The notes below the pieces were generated by a model. The model did no database searches, was not told the origin of the DNA, and saw nothing but the letters and a program-made list of their open reading frames with translations. A DNA stretch of 64,000 nucleotides, from NCBI RefSeq assembly GCF_965638725.1, contig NC_134962.1:5277501-5341500 (forward strand), read 5' to 3'. Source of the stretch: Aptenodytes patagonicus. Taxonomy: Eukaryota > Chordata > Aves > Sphenisciformes > Spheniscidae. Every line of letters starts with the position of its first letter. The stretch's first letter is position 1. The position numbers and the translations under genes are program-made. Shown one piece after another: positions 15,456-27,600 of the stretch.

Positions 15456-15665
15456 TTAATTGAATGATGGAAATTGCTTCTGACAGATTTCTTCCAGAGC
15501 AGAAAACTTTGGTCCCAGAGTGTTCAAAAAATCAACAGGCAGCTCCTCACTGCCAATGGAGACAGAGCAGGTGGAGTTATTTCGTTCTAGTTCTCCTTCC
15601 TCAGCGTACCTGCAAGGTTCATAGATGGCCCCATAATCTTCCAGGGTGTTTTGGTAATACAGTTT
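15456..15665 (-). CDS. CDH26: CDH26 coding exon 16 (C-terminus and stop)
   Basis: Acceptor CTTTAG|AAACTG, stop TAA at 15,456-15,458. Encodes YQNTLEDYGAIYEPCRYAEE, an acidic stretch, and PVDFLNTLGPKFSALEEICQ, resembling the catenin-binding end of cadherin tails. Confidence 0.92.
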   Translation of the reverse strand, partial: KLYYQNTLEDYGAIYEPCRYAEEGELERNNSTCSVSIGSEELPVDFLNTLGPKFSALEEICQKQFPSFN

Positions 15666-18600
15666 CTAAAGAAGGGAAGAAATGATGCAAATCATCATGG
15701 AAGTTCCTACTGCCCTTTTGGAAAGTAAAGGAATTCATGGTATGCAAATTAGGCAGGTAAGCCAGGAGGTTACAGTGAAGAGTATGAGTCTTTCTCTGAT
15801 AAGGAAAAGTTTTACTGAAACTCTCAGCTGCATAAGCACCAGCGCCTGAACTTCTCCTAGAGTACAAATGAGGCAGAAAAGAGCATTTGATCTGCCCCGG
15901 ACCAGACAGCTATCAAGTAAGCATGACTGCCCAAGGAGGCATGGAGGACAGGCCTGTGAACATGCAGTGGCCAGACAGGACATGGCAAGACAAACTAGGA
16001 TTTCCCTGATAGCACAGAAGTGAAAGAGCAGGCAACCGAACTTTAACACTGCACAGCAAGAGAAAGCATTTTAGCCCCACTTCCCCGTCTTGAAGAGTTT
16101 GTTACAGGTGACAGAACCCAGCCTTGCAGTAACTGCTGAATGACCAGCCAGAGGCAGCAAGATGTCTAGGAGACAAGGCATTTTCAACAAGGAAGAGTCT
16201 TGAATGTTTCCCCATCAAATATATCCCTTGCTTTCAATTGCAATGCTTCTTAGATGTGGGCTGAGAGAGTAACTGAAGCCATAGCAGCTTTCCAGTTTTG
16301 CAAGCCTTTTTTCCTATTCTTACAAGCCAACTTGACAAAGGAGGGATTCAACATTCATTGAATCATACCTGACCCAGTATTTTGTCCACTGTCTGTATGA
16401 TGTAATCAAGGTGTCTTACTTGCAATGTCTCGTAACTAATGTGCAGGCCGCCCTGGAAGACAGACATAGTATCTCAGGTTTGACCGGCATAAAGTCACCT
16501 ACTAACATTTCTTTCAGATACAAATAAATCCAATTATCTTTCTCTCTGTTACATCCATTTCTCTTGCGCTGTCTTCTCCAGTTACATTGCACCTTTTTCT
16601 GCTCAGGGACTGTTTCTTCTTATAAGTACATATTCCATGTGTATTCTTATAAGTACATACTCCATGTGTACATGGAGTCACCAACTGTAGGCATTCTTCA
16701 TAATCTCCAGTAATTAAATATGTTTCTTCCTCTAAATTTATTGGATTCCTTTTCATTAATGGCACCAAACATGACCTCAGAACTTTATAATGTCTACTCA
16801 GACAGGTAATCCTAGCTCCTAACTATGGTCTTAAGGATTGTGGAATTGGGTTCTCACATACATAAAAGAGACTATTTTACATTTTCTTTGTGTGCTGTAA
16901 GACAAAGATTGTTCTTACGCATGGCAATCACCTACTGATGTAGACCAGAATTGCCTTCAGGCATTCTTTACAATAAAAATAGACATCTGTTAGAGAATAC
17001 AGTACAAAAACCCACAGAACAAACTCAAAAGCCTTCAAACCCCGAGAAGTACATCTTATAGTCATAAAAATACTCATAAATCCTGTCCACACTTTTACAG
17101 TATATTAAGTAGAAGGTGTTGACCATCATGTTTTTGATAGATATCTGAAGAACAATGGTTCCATTTCACTTATGCCAAGGACTGAATAAAATCTTGTGCA
17201 TATCAATTCAGGTACTGTGATAAGAATTTTGGAAGAAATTACACTTCCAAATATTTAGAACAATAACTAATGAAAAGAAGTGCCTGCCTCAAACTGAAAG
17301 CTGTTAGGAAAAAAAAGTTGTCAACAGTATTTTAAATACCAGTGGAATCTCCAACAAGTGACACTTATTTTCTAATTGAACTATATTGCATTATTCTTCC
17401 CACTATTATTAATACCAAACCTCATTCTTGGGATTACCAATGTCTGTGGTGTAAAAAAGGGCATTTACATAAGGAAACAGGCAGTTACCTCCACAATCAC
17501 TTCTTTTCCAGCCTCCACAGGCACAGGTGGTAGAGCAGCATGATCTGAAATATCCAGCTTAGCCTGCGTACAGGGAGAGGGATGGTATTAATAAGAAACT
17601 GAACTAGGCTGTGAAGGATCACATTTTTGCAGACTATTCCCTTTTTCACTTTCATTTACTTCCTTGTTGAAAACACTAGTATGGGCAGTGTGACAAGAGA
17701 TGATGTGCCTCCTCATCTGTTGGATTCATCAGTAGGATGAGGCACCTGGGAAGGTCCTGCTGATAGTGAAAAATGGTAGGAGTGATAATAGTCTGTCACC
17801 ACAGTAGCATTATCCAGTCCACACAGAACACCACTCCCCAGATAGTGGCAAAAAAACCCCTTTATTTTGTTCAATACCAAAACCAGAGGAAACATAAAAG
17901 ATGACCACTACCAGATTCAGCCACACAACACTGGTGGGGTAATGTGAATATATGCTTTTGCACTTACTTGAGATAAAGACATTCTGCTCTCTTCATTATA
18001 GTTGATTAAAGTCTGTTCACCTTCTTGAGGTAGAACAATAGCTTTGCTTTTAGATCCCAGCACGTAAAACTGGTAAAGTAGAATACTGAAAACTGTTGAA
18101 ACAAGAAAGGGAATGGTGAAATGGGCATTGTGAATAGATCTGTATGACTCAATACAGTGGGTTGGTGAGGTACCCAGCCCAGTTCCAAATGAGCTAACTC
18201 GGAAAACTCCAGCAATGTAGCTGTGCAGATGCGATGCTTGGCCTGGAGTGCTTAGCCTGCTTTAGAGAGCCAAGCTGTTACCTCCACAGAGCACTGCATT
18301 GAGCAGGCAGACATACTAGATCACTCACAGGTAAGCAGCGGAATAGGGGTCAGATAATCTATTAATTTTTGCTTCAGATAAAGAATCTGAAAATAAATTC
18401 ACCTCTTCAGCAGTAAACAACATGAGCTGTTACAGAGGAAGCAGCTCTATAACAAGCAATTACTGAGTAGTGTAACCCTATGGGAGAAATTCATTACTTC
18501 CAGTTAGCCAGTACATGATTAATGTCAAAAAAGTCAAGTATTCAATTTCATCCAAAGCAAACAAGAATATTTACTTTGTTGTACTAGAGTTCAGCTTAAT

Positions 18601-21600
18601 GACACATCTACATTTGCCAGTTGTACTCTAGCCACAATATAATCGTGATTTTCACAAGTAACAAGCTGAAAAATTCCACCTGTTAACATGACATTTCTGT
18701 TTTTTGTTTCGATATTTTCTTTTTTCCTAGGTTACATACTTGTATTTATTGTTGTTCATACAATAGTATTCCATGCATCTGTGTTACGTTCCCTTTTTCA
18801 CTTCTCTATAACACACAGTCCTCACCTTTTCACATCCCAACCATGACTGCAGATAATTTTCACTAATCTTTCTAGTGTCTTTTACCCTGTGTTGTCAGCC
18901 TTGGAGAACACCTTCCTCTGCATTACACATTGTATCATAGTGCCTAGTGATTTGAAAGTTTTCTTGGCTATCAAAAAAGATCTCGTCGGTTACTGGATGG
19001 AAATGGCAATGTCTTGTGTTGGAAAACTAAGGTCTTCCTAAAATTTGAAGAGAGAATGGGTCATGGACCCCAGGACACATGGATGGAAGCGCCATGAAGA
19101 GTGCAAGTATTAACTGCTTGCACCTTGACTACACTCTAACACATTAAGGCAAATGGCCTTTCCTGTTAAGGCTGGTAGATTTTAGCACATGTTCATGAGC
19201 TGCAAGTGCAATGAGATCCAATGGGCAGATGACAGATAACTTGCATGCATAAGTTAGGAGGTTACTTACCCAGTAGTAATAAGAAAGCCATCAGTATTAT
19301 TGCAATGGCACCACCTCCAAGTCTCACTGCTGCTTGTGGAAGTGGTGAGTCTTTACATGTATGTCCATCTGGGCAAAAGCAGAGCCTAACATGCTGATTC
19401 TGCCTTGTAGAAAATCCTTGCCTGTCCTGAATAATGACGGGCACCAAGTAGCTACCTTCTGGGAGGCTTCTTAACATTAAAAGCTCAACTGACTCCCCTA
19501 AAAAGCAGAGAAGCAAATTATTTCAAGATCCATAGAAAGGAGTCTGATATTCTACAGTCCCTTCTGTTGATAATCAAAAGGAAATTCATTTGCACCCCGA
19601 TTTCAAATACTTTTTCCAGCCTTAATACACCATAGTAAATAGGACAAGATGACATCCCACTTTATCACCTTGCTGAGCCTTCTGGGCAAAGAGATCTGTC
19701 CCAATCTTGCTGCATTCTGGCATAGCTGCACCGATAACCTCTAGAATTCATCAGGTAATTAATCAAATGCAACTGTCTTATCCCCCTTTCTGCAATTTGA
19801 GCACATTGCTTCTGGTCCTGTCCTCCTCAGCAGAGATGAAGAACAATGTAACTTTTTTTCAAATTGCAAACTTTATATTTTGAAAGCTGTTCTTCCATGT
19901 CCTTTCAGTCTCATTGAGACTAATCAGTAACAAACCATAAAGGTAAGAGACAGTGAAATAACTAGAGAGCACATAACTGACAATGAACTTCTCATGAAGG
20001 ACATGAAAGGAAGAACTCACCAAAGTTCCCTCCTAATTTCCAGTTATGCTTCACATCTTCAGAGTCCTCAGCCAGCTCAAATGTAAATGGCCCAGAATGT
20101 GAATGGACCAGAGCAGACTTAGCTTTTATAATGAGAGGCATCCCTTCTTTTTTGACACACACATCTAAAGAAGGAGCCACTAATGTTGGCATACGATCAT
20201 TAATGTCAGACAAGTAAAGCAGGATGGTGCCAGTACCAGTCTGTGGTGGAACACCTAGATAGGAGCAAAAGAAACAGAAAAACACTCACAACTGGATATC
20301 GACAAAAGCCAGTCCATCGGCAGGATCTCTGTCTGGTTTTTCCTACTAGTTACACATAACACAAGTTTTAAACATTAGGGTGTTCTGCATTACCATTCTC
20401 CACTTAGATCCTTAGTCTTGCTATCATTTTATATCTAACACGCACCTCATCTCAAACAGTCCAAATACTGCTTGAATATTTTCGGACCGGCTACTTACCA
20501 TGATCAATAGCATGAACAATAATGGTATACAGGCTGTTGTTCACATAAGGGGATTCTTGACCAAATTCTTTTGCCACAGTAAGAACTCCAGAATTCTCAT
20601 CCACACTCAGCCAACCATCTGGGTCATGGGCTAGTTCATATCTTAAAAAGAAAGGAAAAAGTTACAAGTTACAATCTTAAATGGATTTTGAAGAATAGAA
20701 AAATTCTACTGCATCTTTCTTTGTCCTTTTAAGCTCTGTAGGTATTTTTACTTGTTAGTGATGCTTACCTTTTGTTAACTCTGTAACAAGCTCTGTGTTT
20801 CAACACAGCCAACAAACAGTTCCCTATACAAGTCCCCATACCTTGTACAGGCCCATCAAAACTGTTCCTAGGGGCTAAGAAAGTATCTAATTTCCACATC
20901 AGATTACCATTCTTAAAGCCAAGCATACCTTAGTCCTTTCTATGGCATCAAAATTTTGTCATCAAAAGTAAAATATAAATAATGCAACCTGGTTTTAGGC
21001 AAAAATATTTTGAAGACAACAGAAATACTGAGCAACCAAGAACTGACTGCACCTTTAAATGTATCTTACAGAACCAGCTACCTGGATCTGCGGTATCATC
21101 AATAGCAAACCTGCACCTCTAATGTATATGTTCATATAAGTGTAAATATATGTGTCTGTATATTCATATATGTATGTATATCAAATTAAGCTTGAAAACC
21201 TCTTTATATTCCTAAGCTATTTCTTATTCTGAAGGTTAGAATCATCTCCACTTACTTTATCTTATTTGGCACATCTTCTGGATATGTGGCAGGATACCTT
21301 CTAAATACTCTCCCAGGCTTCATTGAATCTTCTTTTTGGACAGTAAGTATAGGAGGATGAAACCTAGGAGCCCATTGTGACTGTAAGACCTTGATGTTCA
21401 CAGTTGTATTCATGGATTCTAGGCTTGAGATCTTCACAATGCCGTTTTTACACAAGAAGAAAGGTTCTTCATTTGCTACAGAAATAACAAGTCTCATCTC
21501 AGAGTCATCTTCATAGTTGAGAGGCTGAAAACCCCAGACAAAAGTCTGATTAGCAGTTATGACCTTTGGTTTGGCAGTCATCTCTATATACCTGGAACTC

Positions 21601-24600
21601 AGAGGTGAGCTGAGCTCACCAAACTCAGCTAAGATGCTATCAGTCTTGTAATCAGACTGGCCACGCTACACATTGCCATGCTGTAGCTCATCTATTACTG
21701 CTCCTTACCTCGATAACACTCAAAATGCCTTCATTTGTGTCCGGATCCGTCTCAATGGTGAACTGTTTCTTCTCATTGCCTTTTGTTACTCTGTATTTTG
21801 CTCTCCAAGCTGGAGTGTTGGGAGAGTCTTTATCTTCCACTTGGAGCCGTAATACAGCTGGATGTTCTTGACCTGCTGAAACCTGTAGCTGGTACTGGGA
21901 GGGGAAAGGAAAGAAGTAAGGACTATTTCTATTCTGCAAGAGGAAGAAGCTTGTTAGTCAGTTCTGAGCCAGAGTGCCACCACCAGAGCATGTGGAGCTA
22001 CTTTCTGCACACACCGTCGTTGTCTGCGGTGGTTCATGTGTCCCCGCTCAGTGACAGAGAACCCCTATGGGAGTTGCAGAACTAACTTTCCTCCAACACA
22101 TTCCCACTGACTTCATAAAGAACTTATTACTAAACCTGGTCTTCATCTAAAACCAGGAGACTACTTGTCTCTCCTAATATTGACTAGAGCAATAGGCCCA
22201 TAAATGCCACTGGGGCTTTTCATCCAGGATTGTCTTCTGCCATGTAGAAGAGATTGGTGCATACAGGTTTAGGCCAGAACTAGTCTGCAGATGTTGCATA
22301 ACTGACCTTGTTGAAAGCAAGTACATGTAAGATTTTAGGTAATTTCTTCACAATGGTTTAAATTTTTGATGGTGCAATGTAGTCACCAGCTTGTCTAACT
22401 AGCACTCCAAAGACAGGCTAAGAAATGCCAATTAAATCACCTAAGGCAGAAATATGTCTTAAAAGATGAGATGCTAATAACATGTAATTTGTTTGTGTTT
22501 ATTTTCTTCATATAAGTTGGTCACTGGCTGAGATCTGAAAATTCAGACTCTTGCCTTTTCATACGTAAACAATACTGTACTTGCACCACAACTTTTAAAA
22601 ATGCTGCAAAGAATAATACATGTACTCAGATAGAGGGAACAAATCACAGCTGTGAGAAGGCTCAGAATTTTACGAGACTGGAGTTAATGATGGTGAAGGA
22701 CAGATTTTTTGTATAAACCTGTTTTGGCAGATTATCTAACCTTATTCCGTCAGGTCTTCCAAACACCATTCTGCAGGTAGGAGACCTACCATAGTAACAT
22801 GCTGGTAAGTGTGTTTGCTTTCGTAGGTAACTTTGTACCCACTTTGTAACCCACTATCTATTCTTACTGTTCACAATTTCAGATATTTACACATACCAGT
22901 GCTTGACAAGACTCTGCACTCTGGATGTCTGTGCTGGTTTTATCTGGCATCGAGTTAATTTTCTTCCTAGTAGCCAGTATGGGGCTGTGTTTTGGATTTG
23001 TGCTGGAAACAGCGTTGATAACACGGGGATGTTTTCGTTACTGCTGAGCAGTGCTGACACACAGTCAAGGCCTTTTCTGCCTCTCACCCCACCCCACCAG
23101 CGAGCAGGCTGGGGGGCACAAGGAGCTGGGAGGGGACACAGCCAGGACAGCTGACCCCAACTGACACAAGGGACATCCCACACCATATGGCGTCGTGCTC
23201 GGCATAGAAAGCTGGGGGAAGAAGGGGGAAGGGGAGGACAATCGGAGTCACGGAACTTGTCTTGCCAAGTAATCGTTGTGTGTGACGGAGCCCTGCTTTC
23301 CTGGGGATGGCTGAACACCTGCCTGCCCATGGGAAGCAGTGAATGAATGCCTTGTTTTGCTTTGCTTGCGTGCGCGGCTTTTGCTTTCCCTATTAAACTG
23401 TTTTTATCTCAACCCACGAGTTTTCTCACTTTTACCCTTCCGATTCTCTCCCCCATCCCACCGGGGGGGGGAGAGTGAGCGAGCGGCTGTGTGGGGCTTA
23501 GCTGCCGGCTGGGGTTAAACCACAACAATGTGTCAACATGCAAATTACAAAAACAGTCTTTCTGGGACCCGAGCTATTAATGGGACCAGAGCCTGAAAAT
23601 GGATAGCTCCTATCTGATTTCAAGTGTAGCTGTCTACCCGTTCACAGCTTTTAACTCCTCAGAGCCCTCATCCTGCCAGCAAGCTCCCGTTCATACAGCA
23701 AATGCTCTACAAGCACCCTCACAGAATATGACAGCAGAAGCATTGCTACCACACCTAACTGCCCCATTAAGATGTACTGAGTTTGTAGGCAGGCAGGATT
23801 AGGGGCATTGAGGTCTTCATGGATCAAAACTAGGATCTTTCAAGAGTAGATTGTAATCAGCACCTTAGCTTCTCAGGTGTTAGAATAATCTAGTCTATCA
23901 GCATCCTTACACTAATAGCGGGACAAAAATCTCCTAGTGCTGTAAACAGAAAACTAACAAAGTTTATCACTGTCAATAGTCAAGCATTCTCTTACTGTCC
24001 ACATTTTTAAGAGATTTCTTCTAACACATAAAGCTCATTTGCACGTTTTGGCCTGATTCTGCAAGTGTCTGAGGGTTTCCATTTCCACTGCTGAGCGTAT
24101 TTAGCAGTTTGAAGGACTGAACTGTATTTAGAAAGGCTCAGTAAAGTAATAATGTTTTTCCTTACATTATCACTAGTAAATACAGGCAAGTGGTTGTTTG
24201 CATCTTCAACAGCTACATTCACTGTGGCAGTAGATGACAGCTGGGGAGTTCCATGGTCACTGGCTTTAATCAGAAGTTTGAAAGAGCTGGCAATCTGAAA
24301 AACAGAAGGAAGTTCCAAACTTAGTTCAGAAGCAGTTCCCGCATTTTGCCAGTCACAGCTACAAAGCTGGATGTGGGACTCTCCTTCCCCTTATGCCTGG
24401 TTAACGTGTAGTGAACATGTATCACGCATTAAATGATAAGAAGCTGCCATATGTACATCACCTTATAATCCAGGCATCCTGACAGAAGTATTGATCCTGT
24501 GGTAGGATCAATATTAAATGTGAATCCATCTGGAAGGGGCATTTGCATAATTAGAGAATAGGACACCTGAGAATTGGCAGTGCCGTCTTCATCTTTGTCC

Positions 24601-27600
24601 GAGGCAGTAACTTGGAAAACTGGCTCATCTAGGATGAAGAATTGAGACATTAACAGAAGTGTTTAGTCTCGACATGCAGTTTCTCATGCCTGTCTGCAGG
24701 CTCTTGAACACACAAGTCCTAAGAAAACCTATAACTTCTCCCGTGGCTATGGTTATCCCTGCAAAGACTCTGGCCGCCACCTCATTTGGGTGGCAAATCT
24801 GCCTAAAGTACTGTTAGACAATAGAGGGAGTTACCACACTCCTGAATTTACTTTATCAAAAACATTCCCTAGTCATTTATGCCAGCTGTCAGCCAGCTCC
24901 TGAGGACCTGGCACCATGCCCACATGCCTACACACCCAGATTACGTCTTTGCATTTCTAAAACAGTGTGTCTGACCATCTTCTGTGAAGCAGTGTGCATG
25001 TGCAGGTTGCAGATCCACAGTTCAGATTAGTCTGCTAAAGTCTTGGCTTGTAGTTAAGAAGAAATATCTTAGGAGTTTTTCCAGAATGGCTCCAACGTTA
25101 TGCTAATGTACATTGAGGTGAATCAGACAAGAAGTCAAGAGGTAGGAAATAGTCCTTCACAGGAAATAGTCCCTAAACCCATGAGTGTTTAAGTAAAACC
25201 TAGGGAGAAGAACAGATTTAGTGAGAAAGGAAAAAGAAGGACAAAAGAATGAAAAAGAGAGCAGTCGTACACAAACCAGTAGTATTCCTTGTTTGGATGG
25301 CACTGACCTTTACTGTGGTTCTCTCTTACTGTAACGCTATATTCCTCCTTGAGAAACTTGGGTGCGTTGTCATTAATATCTTTAACTTTTATCTTGAAAA
25401 ATAAAGGGTGGTCCAATGGTTCACCAGTTTTTTTGTACACAACATCGAAACGTATCTAAATGAGTAGCGACACAGATATCAGAATGGAATGAATGGTATC
25501 ACTTTAGATATCAGAATGGAACAAAAAACTTTCAATTTTGAAGCTGCTTCCATCATATTTGGCTAGCATTTGGCTTTGAGTTGCATCACTAAGACATTAT
25601 TTCACCTTTCAAAGGCAGTAGATTCATAATGGTCATCCTGTGCATCAAACAATACTTTAAAAAAAATCAGTACCTGGAGCTGGATCTGGGTTATTTGGAA
25701 TGACTGCCTAATATAAAATACATAAATATCCTTGGGGCCAGACAAAAGAATGCTTTCACATGTGCTTCCCAATTCTGAAGTACTTATTTAAGTAGTACAC
25801 TCAGTTTTCTCTGGCTGCATTTCTATGATGTTTTGGCTCCATATCCATGAATGTGCAGGGGATTCAATTCTGAATGCTGAATTCTCCTTTGCTACACTTA
25901 CTTCTGCTTTAAAACCAAGCCCAGAGTGTCTGGCCTGGAACAGCCATGTGTCCAGTGAGGGGGAATAGAAAGCTCTCCAAAATTTATCTTTTCATTATGG
26001 AAGGCAAGACCTTGCACAGAAAGCCATGTGGAATGGTAACTATCAATTGGGTACCGTTAATCCACAGAGACACAAATAGAAATCATCACAGAATAAACAT
26101 AAGGAGACCACAACTGAAGATTTTTTGCAAGAGGAAAACAAACCCACACTCGCATATTTCATTCATACACTTGTTATCACGTTTCTTTCATTACACTTAT
26201 TGCTTATGAACACTTTTCTGCTTTTAAGGAGAAACATATGCTTACTCGTATGTAAAGTTACAGTAATACAGCTTTGCAGCTCCTCCAGTGTTATCTGGTT
26301 TTTGGTAATGAATAACTATTTGCTTCCATTCTCTTGATTAGGAGTTTTGGGGTTTACAGCTCAGTGTTCTGGCCACTATACCTGTAACATACTTTGAATT
26401 TCAGGACAACCTTTTCATTTTTTAGATTATGATCAAGGGTCATACCAAAAAAGAAGATAGAAGTGTACAGATATTTGTGGAAGTCCAAACATGCCACAAA
26501 GACTTATAATCGATAGTGATGTGGAAGTTACCTATTGGTCTCTGCTGAGACAATCATCTTAGCATTTATTTAGAGGTTCAAAATAAGAAAAGGAGGTCAT
26601 AAAAATACACACTTAAAATTCTTATAGGTGCGTCTCATTCTTGTGCAACATTTAGCCATGAGAAAGCAATTAATATTTGCAAACAGTTTTAAGTATTTTT
26701 TTAAAGTGTGTTACCTGAAAAGTTGGGGTCTTTTCTCTGTCAATGGTACGATGTACATACACGTGTCCGTTTGCATCATCTTCTATAGAAAACAATCCAA
26801 TCTCTGGAGATTCATCTACCCCAGGTCCACTGATTAAATATTTTACTGATGTATTAAATGATTTGTTATTGAACAGCTTTTGAAAAGAGAAGTAGCACAA
26901 TGCAGTGTGAGTAGGGAAGACGGAACAGAAATTAAAAAGACTTTAGACCAATTGTCTTCCTGCCCACCTCTTTGCAGGTGGGGTCTTGCTTGCAGGCTTG
27001 GTCTCAGCCAACCCAGCAGCTTTCTGCGTTGCAGCATCACTACTCTCTGCACAATGTGCAGGCACGCAGCTCTGTGCAATGACTCTCTTACCTCTCCCGC
27101 TCTATAGTCTTCTTTCCCCTGGGTATGTCTGCAGCTACCCATAGAAAGGAGCAGTATACCCCCCCACCACACAATTCTACCCAACTCTGTGTAAATAAGA
27201 CAACTTTGAACAAGTAAGTTTTTTTAAAAGTTGCTGTTTGATGCACAGTTCTTGCCCTCTCCTACCTTTGGTATTTTATTGCACAATCTGTGGTGATGAA
27301 TACCTGACTGAGGTTCAAGAAGAACGTTTACTAAGAGGTTGTTTGTACCTGTCCAGCATATTTTGGGAATGGTCCTTTGTCCTCCTCTTGAACGTCAATG
27401 GTGGTGATAACCCAGGTCCTTTTTGCAGGCTGTAAAAAGGAGTAGACTGTCTAACTGATAAGAATCTATCCACTATTGGATAAAGAAGTGTATTTAGTGT
27501 CATAGTTTACATATTAATGGTTGTGTATCTGTTATTATATAATATTGACCACAAACCTCAATACTCCTCTTTCGGATGGCTTGTCTTAAACGGGAATTTT

